A DNA stretch of 64,000 bases from Herbidospora mongoliensis (lineage in GTDB: Bacteria; Actinomycetota; Actinomycetes; Streptosporangiales; Streptosporangiaceae), in assembly GCF_001570545.1 (NCBI RefSeq), contig NZ_BBXD01000008.1:186001-250000 (forward strand). The letters run 5' to 3'. The notes beneath the pieces are model-generated. The model had not been told where the DNA came from, searched no databases, and saw only the letters and a program-made list of their open reading frames with translations. Made by a program: the position numbers and the translations under genes. Shown piece after piece: positions 1-8,135 of the stretch. Positions within the stretch are counted from its first letter, which is position 1. Every line of letters begins with the position of its first letter.

Positions 1-2
1 TG

Positions 3-299
3 CTGCACGACGCCGACCTCGTGGTGGACGTCGGGGCCCGCCACGTGCTCCTCGGCGACGCGGAGGTCACCCTGACCGCCCGCGAGTTCGATCTGCTCGT
101 CTATCTGCTGCGCAACCCGCGCCAGGCGTTCAGCCGCACCGACCTGCTCGACCGGGTCTGGGGCTGGGCCTTCGGCGACTCCTCGACGGTGACCGTCCAT
201 GTGCGCCGGCTGCGGGAGAAGATCGAGCACGACCCGACCGATCCCAGCCGCATCATCACGGTGTGGGGCGTCGGCTACCGCTACGAACCGGTCTCGTGA
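3..299 (+). CDS. OmpR/PhoB-family response regulator, C-terminal part (5' truncated by window edge)
   Basis: Only the last 98 codons are in the window; the reading frame is open to the left edge, so the receiver domain lies outside. What remains is a complete winged-helix effector domain: LTAREFDLLVYLLRNP (helix 1), SRTDLLDRVWG, the recognition helix region STVTVHVRRLREKIEHDP and the wing TVWGVGYRY that closes the OmpR fold. Such proteins bind direct repeats near promoters after phosphorylation by a partner kinase. No kinase gene follows; the next gene is on the opposite strand and overlaps this stop codon by 19 nt. Family assignment is certain; the target genes are unknown. Confidence 0.93.
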   Translation: MHDADLVVDVGARHVLLGDAEVTLTAREFDLLVYLLRNPRQAFSRTDLLDRVWGWAFGDSSTVTVHVRRLREKIEHDPTDPSRIITVWGVGYRYEPVS

Positions 300-670
300 C
301 CGATCGAGAACGCCTCGGTGATCGCCCGGAACGTCGGGCATGGCCAGCGCCACATACAACTGCGGCAGCGCAGGATCGGGTGGGCCGTGTCGCTCGTGAT
401 GCCGCCCGCGTCGCGCGGCTGGTGCAGGTCGATCAGGCGCAGCGACAGTTCGGAGAAGGCCAGCAGGTCATCGCGGGACGATTCGAGGAAGTCGAGGTCG
501 GTCGAGGCCAGCCGGGTCTTGATCGGTACGAAGCCCTCACGGTTGAGCAGCCGCCTCAGCGGTCTGACCGCATCACGCCACGAACTCGCCTTGTCGGCGC
601 GGATCTGGATGACTTCCAGCCGCTCACGAAGCCGACGTCTCTGTGGATCTTCAGGGAGTTCCGTGTTCAT
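281..670 (-). CDS. Conserved hypothetical protein (129 aa)
   Basis: I do not recognise a named family. The start at 670 is preferred over 712 because GGAGGAG lies about 9 nt upstream on the minus strand. The protein has an Arg/Glu-rich helical N-terminal half, a middle section predicted as mixed helix and strand, and a C-terminal CRSCMWRWPCPTFRAI segment with three cysteines and tryptophans, which could bind a metal or simply be structural. No signal peptide or membrane segment is visible. It is convergent with the response regulator and overlaps its end by 19 nt, and it is divergent from the STAS gene. Codon use looks normal, so I regard it as a real gene of unknown function. Confidence 0.6.
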   Translation of the reverse strand: MNTELPEDPQRRRLRERLEVIQIRADKASSWRDAVRPLRRLLNREGFVPIKTRLASTDLDFLESSRDDLLAFSELSLRLIDLHQPRDAGGITSDTAHPILRCRSCMWRWPCPTFRAITEAFSIGHETGS

Positions 671-798
671 GAGCGCCGCTCCTCCTCCGGCTCCGGCGGG
701 AGCCGGTTCCATAGCGTCAAGCTTCGCGCACTCTGCGTTTACATGGGACCGAAATCGGGGACAAAGGGCGAACGACTCTTCGGTAATCCCAGAGGAAC

Positions 799-827
799 GT
801 GACCCAGCGCCCGACCGGCGCTAGTGT
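799..827 (+). promoter_or_regulatory. Leaderless promoter of the STAS gene
   Basis: GTGACC (799-804) and TAGTGT (822-827) are separated by 17 nt. Transcription starting about 7 nt after the -10 box would begin at the GTG start codon at 835, which has no Shine-Dalgarno sequence. Confidence 0.55.
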
Positions 828-834
828 GCGCGCT

Positions 835-1182
835 GTGGAGCTCAAAGTCTCGACTCGATCGCATGCGGGTCACGCTGTGATGGCCGTATCCGGAGAAATC
901 GACCTGTATACCGCGCCTCGCTTGCAGTCGGAGTTCACCCGAGTGCTCGAAGAGTCCGCGCTTGACCGGGTTGTCATCGACATGTCCGGCGTGGAGTTCT
1001 GTGACTCCACGGGCATGAACGTGCTGCTGTCCGCGCTCAAGCGCCTCAAGGAACGCGGTGGCGTGCTGGAGGTGGCCGCGCCACGTCCAGCGGTCCGCAA
1101 GATTCTGCAGGTGACAGGTCTCGACTCGGTGTTCACCGTGCACGAGAGCGTCCCGGCGGAATTGGCCGAACTGACCGGATGA
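835..1182 (+). CDS. STAS-domain anti-sigma factor antagonist
   Basis: A 115-residue single-domain STAS protein of the SpoIIAA/RsbV/BldG type. These proteins bind anti-sigma kinases and release a sigma factor when unphosphorylated. The phosphorylatable serine sits in the signature CDSTGMNVLL at about residue 58, and the N-terminal strand pattern (VMAVSGEIDLYTAPRL) is typical. I chose GTG 835 over GTG 799 because a TAGTGT box ends 7 nt upstream of 835, suggesting leaderless translation. No anti-sigma factor or sigma factor gene is adjacent. The stop codon overlaps the start of the glycosyltransferase gene (ATGA), so the two are translationally coupled, which hints that polysaccharide or lipid glycosylation could belong to the same stress or development programme. 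Confidence 0.92.
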   Translation: MELKVSTRSHAGHAVMAVSGEIDLYTAPRLQSEFTRVLEESALDRVVIDMSGVEFCDSTGMNVLLSALKRLKERGGVLEVAAPRPAVRKILQVTGLDSVFTVHESVPAELAELTG

Positions 1183-1928
1183 GCAGTCTTTCCCCCCGCT
1201 CGGACGCCGCGGTCGTCATCCCCGCCAAGGATGAGGACGACCGCATCGCCGCGACGGTTACCGCTGCTCTCCGCCTGCCTGGCGTCGCCCTTGTTCTCGT
1301 CGTCGACGACGGGTCGTCTGACGAGACGGGGCGGGTGGCGCGGGCCGCCGGTGCCCGCGTCGTGCGCCACAGCCGCAATCGCGGCAAGGCCGCGGCGATG
1401 GAGAGCGGCGCGGAAGCCGTCCGGCTCCTCGACGAAGACTGCCACCTGCTCTTTCTCGACGCCGACCTGGGAGAGACGGCCGCCGCGGCGGCTCCTCTTC
1501 TCGGGCCGGTCGTTTCGGGTGCCGCCGACATGACCATCGCGACTTTCGCCACCCGGGTGAAGCTCGGGGGGCACGGGGTCGTGGTTCGGGTCGCCCGCGA
1601 CGGCATCAAACGGCTGACCGGATTCGACACCGTGCAGCCGCTCAACGGTCAGCGCTGCCTGACCCGCGCGGCCTTCGAGGCGGCACGTCCGCTCGCCGCC
1701 GGGTTCGGCGTGGAGACCGGGTTAACGGTCGACCTCATCCGGAAGGGTTTCCGGGTGGTCGAGGTCGAGGTCGAGATGGCCCACCGGGCCACCGGCACCG
1801 ACTGGCGGGCCCAGCTGCACCGCGCCAAGCAACTGCGAGACGTGTCGCGGGCGCTGGCGGCTCGGGAACCGACGGTGGTCAAGGCCATGGAGACGATCGA
1901 GGGCCTCCGGCCACAGACCCGCCCTTGA
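1179..1928 (+). CDS. Family 2 glycosyltransferase
   Basis: A soluble GT-A fold transferase of 249 residues. The nucleotide-binding strand and loop VVIPAKDEDDRI open the protein, the VVDDGSSDET motif is at residues 41-50 and the metal-binding DAD (LFLDADLG) at 94-96. The family transfers sugars from nucleotide donors; the layout resembles actinobacterial glucosyl-3-phosphoglycerate synthases and polyprenyl-phosphate sugar transferases, but the acceptor cannot be read from the sequence. No membrane segment is present. The ATG overlaps the STAS stop codon, giving a two-gene operon. The next gene, a membrane mannosyltransferase-like protein, has its own promoter about 110 bp downstream. Confidence 0.88.
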   Translation: MSSLSPRSDAAVVIPAKDEDDRIAATVTAALRLPGVALVLVVDDGSSDETGRVARAAGARVVRHSRNRGKAAAMESGAEAVRLLDEDCHLLFLDADLGETAAAAAPLLGPVVSGAADMTIATFATRVKLGGHGVVVRVARDGIKRLTGFDTVQPLNGQRCLTRAAFEAARPLAAGFGVETGLTVDLIRKGFRVVEVEVEMAHRATGTDWRAQLHRAKQLRDVSRALAAREPTVVKAMETIEGLRPQTRP

Positions 1929-2007
1929 GATTTTCTGTACGGGTTGACGCGGGCGCACGTGTTTTCCACAGGGCCTGGAGCTATTCACAGGTTGCCGCCG
2001 GGCGGGG

Positions 2008-2034
2008 TTGACGTTCGGGACTCACCCCTAGGCT
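2008..2034 (+). promoter_or_regulatory. Leaderless promoter of the 2042 membrane glycosyltransferase
   Basis: TTGACG (2008-2013) and TAGGCT (2029-2034), with a slightly short 15-nt spacer. The GTG start at 2042 is 7 nt after the -10 box and has no ribosome binding site. Confidence 0.45.
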
Positions 2035-2041
2035 TCTCGGC

Positions 2042-3418
2042 GTGGAGCGTGTGGCTGCGGGCAGGCTGGCCGTCGGGTGTGTGGCGGCGGCCCTTGGGCT
2101 GACGGTGCTGTTGGCCCTCTTGGGGCCTTCGGCCTTCCAGCCTCGGCTCGCCGGGACCGGGTGGGTGCCGTTCTTCGTCGACGCCGGGCTTCCCGGGTGG
2201 ACGGCCATCGGGCTGGCCGCTGCCGTGGTCGTCTTCGGGACCGCCGGGGTGCTGCTGGGGCTCTACGGCGCGCCTTCACTGCGGGTGTTGCGGTGGCTGG
2301 GGATCGGCGCCGTCGTGGTGCTGGCGTTTCTGCCGCCGATCGGGTCGTCTGATCATCTGAACTACGCCGCCTACGGGCGGCTGCTCAATTTGGGGCATGA
2401 CCCTTATTCGGTCACCCCTGACCGAATCCCTGGTGACCCCGTTCTGGGGGCGGTCGAGGAGTGGGCCGCGACGCCGAGCGTCTACGGCCCGGTGACGACC
2501 GGGGTGCAGGCGCTGGCCAGTTTCATCGGCGGCGACTCCGTGCGGCTGACCGTGTTCGTGATGGCGCTCGTCAACGCCGCCGCGTTCCTCGCCATCGCCT
2601 GGATGCTGGGGTCACGCGGGGTCGTGCTGTGGACGGCCAATCCGCTGGTCGTCTTCCATCTGGTCGCCGGCATGCACGCCGACACGCTCGCCATCGCCTT
2701 CGTGGTCGCCGCGCTGGTCACCCGGTTCAAGGGCGTCTTCCTCGGGCTGGGGGTCGCGGCCAAGGTGACCGTCGGGGTGGTCGCGCTCGGGGTCGCGTGG
2801 GAGCTGCGCAAGAACCTGGGCAGGCTGGCCCTGGTCGCCGGCACGGCGTTGGCGGTGTGCGGGGTGGCCTACTGGCTCGCGGGGCCGAACTCGTTCGACC
2901 AGGTGCTCAACGCCAGCAAGTCGATCTCGTGGGCCACGCCGTGGAAGCTGGTCCAATACGGGCTGCAGGAGATCTTCGGGTCGGGCGCCTACCGGGTCTG
3001 GATCCAGATCGGGTCGATCATCCTGTTCGCCGCGCTGGCCGCGCTGCTGCTGCGGGCGCTGGCGCCGCTCGACGCCGCGCGGGTCGCCGTGGCGTTCTCC
3101 GTCGCGTGGCTCTTCTCCACGCCCTACGCGCTGCCCTGGTACGACGGGCTCGCGTTCGCGCTGCTGGCGCTCATTCCGAGGTCGTGGCTCGACTACGCGA
3201 TGGTCGCCCGGATCTCGCTGCTGTCGTTCGCGTATCTGCCGGCGCGGCAGTTCGACCAGCCCGCCGGTTCTGAGTGGCTGGTCGATGTGGTCAGGGCGCA
3301 GGTCGTTCCGTGGCTGCTGCTGGGGGTGGTGGTGTTTCTGCTCGTACGGCTGCCGCGAGGGTCAGCGGTACGGCCACCGTCAGTGCCATCGCCGGAATCG
3401 CGATCCCCGAGTCGTTGA
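2042..3418 (+). CDS. Polytopic GT-C-type (mannosyl)transferase, MptB-like
   Basis: A 458-residue protein with roughly twelve hydrophobic helices. The extracytoplasmic loop after the third helix carries PPIGSSDHLNYAAYGRLL followed by GHDPY. The acidic/His centre and the 'AYGRL...DPY' pattern are what polyprenyl-phosphate-mannose-dependent transferases of the MptA/MptB group show, so a lipoglycan or wall mannosyltransferase is the best guess. Start GTG 2042 follows a TAGGCT box at leaderless distance. The last 30 or so residues (RLPRGSAVRPPSVPS...) are polar, low-complexity and lie inside a 128-nt antiparallel overlap with the next gene, so the natural C-terminus may once have been shorter. Confidence 0.72.
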   Translation: MERVAAGRLAVGCVAAALGLTVLLALLGPSAFQPRLAGTGWVPFFVDAGLPGWTAIGLAAAVVVFGTAGVLLGLYGAPSLRVLRWLGIGAVVVLAFLPPIGSSDHLNYAAYGRLLNLGHDPYSVTPDRIPGDPVLGAVEEWAATPSVYGPVTTGVQALASFIGGDSVRLTVFVMALVNAAAFLAIAWMLGSRGVVLWTANPLVVFHLVAGMHADTLAIAFVVAALVTRFKGVFLGLGVAAKVTVGVVALGVAWELRKNLGRLALVAGTALAVCGVAYWLAGPNSFDQVLNASKSISWATPWKLVQYGLQEIFGSGAYRVWIQIGSIILFAALAALLLRALAPLDAARVAVAFSVAWLFSTPYALPWYDGLAFALLALIPRSWLDYAMVARISLLSFAYLPARQFDQPAGSEWLVDVVRAQVVPWLLLGVVVFLLVRLPRGSAVRPPSVPSPESRSPSR

Positions 3419-5459
3419 TCAGGAAGCCGACGAACGCCGCCGTCAGCGCGCCGATCAATCCGGCCCGCAGCTCCGGGGCCTTCTCGTAGGCCACGCTCAG
3501 CGCGGCGACCTTCATCTCCCTGGGCCTGGCCAGCACGAGGAACAGGAACGCCAGCGCGACCAGCGACAGCAGGGTCAGCGGCCAGTTGCCCAGCGTGCCG
3601 AGCATCGCGCCGAGCTTGCGGGCCAGCACCCCACCGGCCTCGCCGTCGATGACCTGCTGGACGAACGCGCCCAGGTGGGTGCGCTGCTCTTTCGGACGCG
3701 ACCAGTCGGCCAGCGCGATCGCGGTGATCAGGGCCGCCCCCGCCACGGCGATCAGGGCGAGTCTGGTCACCGACACCCGCAGGCCCGCCAGGAGCAGCAG
3801 GAACACCGCGAAACCGAGGACGAACGACGGCACGCCGCCGAAGTCGGCCCCCCAGGAGGGCCAGCCGTCGGCGGCGATGGCGAGAAGGCCGTACAGGACG
3901 CAGAAAACCAGGGCCAGCGTACGGCGGCGGATGAAGTGGGCGGCGGCGGCAAGGAACAGGATCGTGCCGGTCGAATAGACGGCGAAGGCCATGTTGCCGA
4001 AGCCGTAGAACCGGCCACCGGTGACCGGTTCGTAGCCGGTGACCGCGTTGACCTGGAGGGACGAGCCGGTCATGACGTCCAGGAGCAGCGCGATCGACGA
4101 CACGCCGGCCACGACGCCCAGGGGGCCGAGCGGGTCGCGGCGCCACGGCCCGGCGAACGCGACGGCGGCGATGAGCAGGGCGAAGCCGAGGATGGTGCCG
4201 ACCAGCGCGGGCATCGGATGCGCGACGCTCCACCACGGGACGAGCTGCGCCAGGAACGTCGAGATCGGCACCGCGCCGCTGACCACGCCGACGATCATCA
4301 TGGCGCGTCCGGCACCGGCGACCTGGCGGCGCATGACGAACGCCGCGACGGCGTAGAAGACGACCTGGATCATGACCAGCGAGAAGAAGAACAGCTCCCG
4401 GACGTCCCTGAGGACCTGGCTGGCGAGATCGTCGTCCGCCAGGTCTGTCGGACTGGCGGGGCCGGCCGTCGAGGTCCAGGCGCGGCCTACGACGCCGTCG
4501 GGAATGGGGAGGGCGAGCGCGGTCAGCGCGGTGGCGGTCAGGTCGGTGATCGTGACCAGCCCGACCTGACGGGTGGACGCCGCGGTCAGCAGCCCCTTGC
4601 CGAACCCGGGGCCGGTGGCCATGGCGACGTGCAGATGCGCCGCGGTACGGGCGTCGGAGATGCCCCCGACCAGGATCGTGGCGCCCTGGGGGACCTTGGC
4701 GAGGATCGCGCCGACCGTTGCGTCGGCGGCGGCGACGGCCTGCTCTCTGCCCCGGTCGGTCATGCCGCCCGCGAGCCACGCGTCGGAGATCTCGGGGGCC
4801 TCGGTGACGACGAGCTGGTAGCCGGTGAGGTCGAGGTCGTCGATGGTGGCGGAGTAGGTGGTGACATTTCCGGAAATGTCGGCTGCGCCTAGCGCCGCAC
4901 CCGGGCCGACGGCGGCGACCCGGCCACCTGCGTCTTGCACGGCCTGGCCCAGCGTGCCGATCCCGGCCTGGAACGACGACTGCTGCTGCAACGCGACGAG
5001 CGCCCGCCAGTCGGGCACCGCGTTGCCTGTGGGCCGCGCGGGCGCTTCGCAGCCGGGCGAGGCGGCCCGCTGCCCGGCCGACACCGTCAGCCAGCCCGCG
5101 ACCGGGCACGTGATGCCACGGCCTTCGAGGGGCACGGCGCGGGTCGACAGCGAGGCGTCTCCGGCGTTCTCGGCGAGCTTCCACAGGTGGGGTGTGCGAG
5201 TGGAGCTGAGGTCGGCCCACTCCAGCCCGGGAACACCGATGATCACCACTTGACCCGGCGGCGCCGCGAGCGCGGTTCCCGGCAACCCGAAGACTCCTGC
5301 GAGGAAGGAGACCAACAGGACCCAGACGGCCCGGCGCACCGGTGGGGCTGCGGCACTTGAGGAGGGATCGCCACCACCCAGTCGATGAGGGGCGGTGCCT
5401 TCCGCGCTCGCTGTCAGACCGTTGCCCCGTGCGGCCACGTGTGGGGAGGGTCTGTGCAC
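3291..5459 (-). CDS. Membrane protein with N-terminal alkaline-phosphatase-fold domain
   Basis: A 722-residue protein. About 40 unstructured residues precede a signal/anchor helix (RRAVWVLLVSFLAGVFGL, about 46-65). Residues 70-330 form an extracytoplasmic domain that begins VVIIGVPGLEWADL and has TPHLWKLAENAG, the start of a sulfatase/alkaline-phosphatase-type fold; metal ligands are not all obvious. From about 345 onward there are nine or ten membrane helices. GTG 5459 has AAGGA upstream; GTG 5339 is an alternative. Proteins like this occur near wall-glycan genes and may handle phospho-glycolipids, which fits the two flanking membrane glycosyltransferases, but the reaction is unknown. It overlaps the convergent gene by 128 nt. 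Confidence 0.7.
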   Translation of the reverse strand: MHRPSPHVAARGNGLTASAEGTAPHRLGGGDPSSSAAAPPVRRAVWVLLVSFLAGVFGLPGTALAAPPGQVVIIGVPGLEWADLSSTRTPHLWKLAENAGDASLSTRAVPLEGRGITCPVAGWLTVSAGQRAASPGCEAPARPTGNAVPDWRALVALQQQSSFQAGIGTLGQAVQDAGGRVAAVGPGAALGAADISGNVTTYSATIDDLDLTGYQLVVTEAPEISDAWLAGGMTDRGREQAVAAADATVGAILAKVPQGATILVGGISDARTAAHLHVAMATGPGFGKGLLTAASTRQVGLVTITDLTATALTALALPIPDGVVGRAWTSTAGPASPTDLADDDLASQVLRDVRELFFFSLVMIQVVFYAVAAFVMRRQVAGAGRAMMIVGVVSGAVPISTFLAQLVPWWSVAHPMPALVGTILGFALLIAAVAFAGPWRRDPLGPLGVVAGVSSIALLLDVMTGSSLQVNAVTGYEPVTGGRFYGFGNMAFAVYSTGTILFLAAAAHFIRRRTLALVFCVLYGLLAIAADGWPSWGADFGGVPSFVLGFAVFLLLLAGLRVSVTRLALIAVAGAALITAIALADWSRPKEQRTHLGAFVQQVIDGEAGGVLARKLGAMLGTLGNWPLTLLSLVALAFLFLVLARPREMKVAALSVAYEKAPELRAGLIGALTAAFVGFLINDSGIAIPAMALTVAVPLTLAAAVRAETPPPPAAATERPAP

Positions 5460-5498
5460 GGAGGGTCCTTCCCTGCGGTCTGATAGCGGGTCACACGG

Positions 5499-5504
5499 TA
5501 GCCT
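5499..5504 (+). promoter_or_regulatory. -10 box (TAGCCT) for the 5513 gene
   Basis: TAGCCT ends 8 nt before GTG 5513 and there is no Shine-Dalgarno sequence, which is the leaderless arrangement seen repeatedly in this window. Confidence 0.4.
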
Positions 5505-5512
5505 GCCTCGTC

Positions 5513-6667
5513 GTGTGGAGCGTCGTGCGGAGCCGGTCGGCCTGGTGGCCCTTGGGGTTGCTTCTCGTGCTGGCCGCGGCCGCGCCGCTCGTCCATTACT
5601 GGCTGACCAACCCTGAGGATCAGCGGCTCGTCGACCTCGACGTCTATCGGCTCGGCGGGCAGGCGCTGCTCGACGGGCTGCCTGTTTACGGCGTGGTCAC
5701 GCCGGCGCCGCAGCTGCTTCCGTTTACCTATCCGCCCATTTCGGCGATGTTCGCGGTGCCGCTCGCGCTGTTGCCGTGGCCGGTGCTCCAGTGGGTGTGG
5801 ACGGCGGCCATCGTCGCCACCCTCGCCGCCGTTGTCTGGGTCGCCTTTCCCGAGCAGCGGAAATGGCTGCCGCTGCTCACGATCGCGTGTCTCTACCTCA
5901 TGCCGATCCGCGACCAGATCCGGTTCGGGCAGGTCGATCTGTTTCTCGTGGCGTTGTGCCTGTTCGACGTCGCGGTGAAAAGGCCGTGGTGGCCGCGCGG
6001 GGTGCTCATCGGTATCGCGACCGCCGTCAAGCTGACGCCGGGGGTGTTCCTCATCCTCTTGTTGCTGGTCGCGTGGCGGAAGCCGTACCGGAATGAGGAA
6101 ATGAAAGCGTTCCTCACGGCGTCGGGGACCGCGGCGGTGCTCACCGTCATTCCGTTTCTCGTCATCCCCAGGGACGCCGTCGATTTCTGGTTCGGGGCGC
6201 TGCTCGATTCGGAAAGGCTCGGGGCCAATACGGCGACGACGAATCAGTCGATGCGCGGGATGCTGCTGCGGCTCTATTGGCCCGATGCGCTGACCACCGT
6301 GCTCTGGCTCGCCGCCCTTGCCTTTATCGGCTGGTACGGCTTCCGCGCCGCCCGTCGCCATTACCTCGACGGCCACACCCTCACCGCCGTCGCGCTCACC
6401 GGGCTGATGGCCGTGCTGCTGTCGCCGGTGGCGTGGATTCACCATCTCGCCTGGATCGTCGTCGTCATCGCCGCGCTGCCCGAGATCAGGGAGAAGGTCG
6501 CCACGTGGGTGTTCTACGTGCTGCCGATCCCGTGGTGGGGGGCCTACATCAAGATGTGGGAGATCCCGGTGCTGTCCCCGACGCTGGGGAAGATCGTCCA
6601 AAACGCCTTCGGGCTCGGGGCCATCGCGCTCGTGTTCCTCCTTGCCCGAAAGCGGGCGAAAGCGTGA
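5513..6667 (+). CDS. GT87 family (DUF2029) polyprenyl-phosphate-mannose alpha-mannosyltransferase
   Basis: A 384-residue polytopic protein with about ten helices. After the first helix it has DLDVYRLGGQALLDGLPVYG, the acidic loop typical of GT87 alpha-1,2-mannosyltransferases (PimE and related), then FTYPPISAM, another family hallmark. GVLIGIATAVKLTPGVFLI is the conserved 'xKxxP' segment, and TTNQSMRGMLLRL matches the NQS motif of the family. It probably adds mannose from a polyprenyl carrier to a lipoglycan on the outer side of the membrane. The start at GTG 5513 is preferred to upstream in-frame codons because it removes an arginine-rich extension that overlaps the divergent gene. Confidence 0.85.
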   Translation: MWSVVRSRSAWWPLGLLLVLAAAAPLVHYWLTNPEDQRLVDLDVYRLGGQALLDGLPVYGVVTPAPQLLPFTYPPISAMFAVPLALLPWPVLQWVWTAAIVATLAAVVWVAFPEQRKWLPLLTIACLYLMPIRDQIRFGQVDLFLVALCLFDVAVKRPWWPRGVLIGIATAVKLTPGVFLILLLLVAWRKPYRNEEMKAFLTASGTAAVLTVIPFLVIPRDAVDFWFGALLDSERLGANTATTNQSMRGMLLRLYWPDALTTVLWLAALAFIGWYGFRAARRHYLDGHTLTAVALTGLMAVLLSPVAWIHHLAWIVVVIAALPEIREKVATWVFYVLPIPWWGAYIKMWEIPVLSPTLGKIVQNAFGLGAIALVFLLARKRAKA

Positions 6668-6676
6668 CCGCGCCAT

Positions 6677-6682
6677 TACGCT
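6677..6682 (+). promoter_or_regulatory. -10 box (TACGCT) for the 6690 gene
   Basis: TACGCT is followed by 7 nt and then GTG 6690, a leaderless layout. The box lies just after the stop codon of the GT87 gene, so the next gene has its own promoter despite being only 22 nt downstream. Confidence 0.4.
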
Positions 6683-6689
6683 CGGTCGC

Positions 6690-7148
6690 GTGCTGGTTAC
6701 CGCTTTCGTGATCGTCGGGCTGCTCGCCGGTTTCACCGGGGTCGCCATCGGGCTCTACACGCTGCGCAACGCGCGGGCGGCCGTCGAAGAGTGCCTCGAC
6801 GTCCTGGCCAGGCGGGCGGCCGTCGAAGGGGTCGTCGACACCAAGGCGATCCGCGACGTCGCGGTCTTCCGCTACGACGCCCTGGAGGAGATGACCGGGC
6901 GGATGTCGTTCTCGGTCGCGCTGATCAACGGGCTGGGCGACGGGATCGTGCTGACCTCGATCAACGGGCGGACCGAAACCCGTACCTATGTCAGGGCCCT
7001 TAGAGGCGGCAGAGGGCTCCAGCCCCTCTCGCCCGAAGAGGAGCAGGCGGTGCGGGCCGCCCGGCTCGGGCTGGGGCCCGAAGTCGAGGTGGCCGACGGT
7101 GACCTGCTGCGACCCGCCGGAGGTCTCTGGAGCAACTCCGCGCGCTGA
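6690..7148 (+). CDS. DUF4446-like membrane-anchored protein
   Basis: A 152-residue protein with one N-terminal membrane helix (VTAFVIVGLLAGFTGVAIGLYTL) followed by a soluble domain. The segment YDALEEMTGRMSFSVALINGLGDGIVLTSINGRTE is the core of the DUF4446 family, found in spore-formers and actinobacteria, with no known biochemistry. GTG 6690 was chosen because it starts right at the hydrophobic helix and follows a TACGCT box by 7 nt. It sits between a mannosyltransferase and pheA; neither neighbour suggests a function. The C-terminus (GPEVEVADGDLLRPAGG) is polar. Confidence 0.75.
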   Translation: MLVTAFVIVGLLAGFTGVAIGLYTLRNARAAVEECLDVLARRAAVEGVVDTKAIRDVAVFRYDALEEMTGRMSFSVALINGLGDGIVLTSINGRTETRTYVRALRGGRGLQPLSPEEEQAVRAARLGLGPEVEVADGDLLRPAGGLWSNSAR

Positions 7149-7186
7149 AGTCGTAAGGATGCGCATACACCACGGCCGACTGTGGC

Positions 7187-7192
7187 TAACCT
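7187..7192 (+). promoter_or_regulatory. -10 box (TAACCT) of pheA
   Basis: TAACCT ends 6 nt before the ATG at 7199. No ribosome binding site is present, so pheA is likely to be a leaderless transcript. Confidence 0.42.
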
Positions 7193-7198
7193 GGTCTT

Positions 7199-8125
7199 AT
7201 GTCAAAGCTCGCCTATCTGGGCCCCGAGGGTACCTTCTGTGAGGCCGCCCTCCGTGTGCTGGCGCCCGAGGCCGAGCGCCTGCCGTGCGCCAACGTCCGT
7301 GCCGCGCTCGACGCGGTCCGCAAAGGTGAGGCCGACGGGGCCGTCGTTCCCCTGGAGAACTCACTCGAAGGTGGCATCGCCCAGACGCTCGACGAGCTCG
7401 CCTGGGGGCAGCCGCTGCTGATCGTCGCGGAACTGCTGCTGCCGGTCGAGTTCGCTCTCCTGGTCCGTCCGGGCACCGAATCGCGCCAGATCAAGCGCAT
7501 CTTCACCCACCCCGCCGCCCACACGCAGTGCCGTGACTTCATCGACCGCGAGCTTCCTGGCGCCGTGGTCGTCCACTCCTCCTCGACCGCCGGCGCGGCC
7601 CAGGAGATCGCCAACCCCGAGTCCCCCTACGACGCCGCCATCGGGCCGTCGATCGCGGGCGAGATCTACGAACTGACCGAGCTGGCCTCCAACATCGGCG
7701 ACCGCAACGACACCGTGACCCGGTTCGTCCGCGTCGCGGCCCCCGGCACGCTCCCCGAGCCGACCGGCGCCGACCGTTCGTCGATGGTGGCTTTCCTGCG
7801 CGACGACCACGCGGGCGCGCTGCTGGAAATGCTCTCCGAGTTCTCCGTACGCGGCGTCAACCTGACCCGAATCGAGTCGCGTCCGACCGGTGACGGGATC
7901 GGCAGCTACTTCTTCCACTTCGACTGTGAGGGGCACATCGCCGAGGCCCGGGTGGGTGAGGCCATCTCCGGGCTGCACCGCGTTTCTGGCGATCTGCGGT
8001 TCCTCGGGAGCTACCCTCGGGCCGACCAGGTGCCGACGCAGATCAAGCGGGGCGTCGCCGACGCCGATTTCGCCGAAGCCGCCGGGTGGCTAAGCCGAAT
8101 GCGGTCAGGTTCCGTGCAACGGTAG
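7199..8125 (+). CDS. pheA: Prephenate dehydratase
   Basis: Converts prephenate to phenylpyruvate, the committed step to phenylalanine. The 308-residue protein has the two-lobed catalytic domain starting [12 protein letters not shown] (residues 4-14), with PLENSLEGG at 51-59 and the active-site TRF motif at 174-176. An ACT regulatory domain follows (about 196-270) with [24 protein letters not shown]; the ESRP motif (226-229) is the phenylalanine-binding signature, so feedback inhibition is expected. It is a stand-alone enzyme without chorismate mutase, as is normal in actinobacteria. The short distance (10 nt) to serS could suggest co-transcription, although serS also has its own -10-like box. 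Confidence 0.97.
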   Translation: MSKLAYLGPEGTFCEAALRVLAPEAERLPCANVRAALDAVRKGEADGAVVPLENSLEGGIAQTLDELAWGQPLLIVAELLLPVEFALLVRPGTESRQIKRIFTHPAAHTQCRDFIDRELPGAVVVHSSSTAGAAQEIANPESPYDAAIGPSIAGEIYELTELASNIGDRNDTVTRFVRVAAPGTLPEPTGADRSSMVAFLRDDHAGALLEMLSEFSVRGVNLTRIESRPTGDGIGSYFFHFDCEGHIAEARVGEAISGLHRVSGDLRFLGSYPRADQVPTQIKRGVADADFAEAAGWLSRMRSGSVQR

Positions 8126-8128
8126 CGT
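8123..8128 (+). promoter_or_regulatory. -10 box (TAGCGT) of serS
   Basis: TAGCGT overlaps the pheA stop codon region and ends 7 nt before GTG 8136, allowing a leaderless serS transcript in addition to read-through from pheA. Confidence 0.4.
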
Positions 8129-8135
8129 TTGCTCT

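Noticed and set aside
3285-4892. 535-codon open frame antisense to the phosphatase-fold gene
   Set aside because: Extremely rich in Gly, Asp, Glu and Arg, with no start context; typical shadow of a GC-rich gene.
3193-5220. 675-codon open frame overlapping the phosphatase-fold gene on the same strand
   Set aside because: Composition is dominated by Arg, Gly, Pro and Ala, as expected for a GC-rich shadow frame; no domain is visible.
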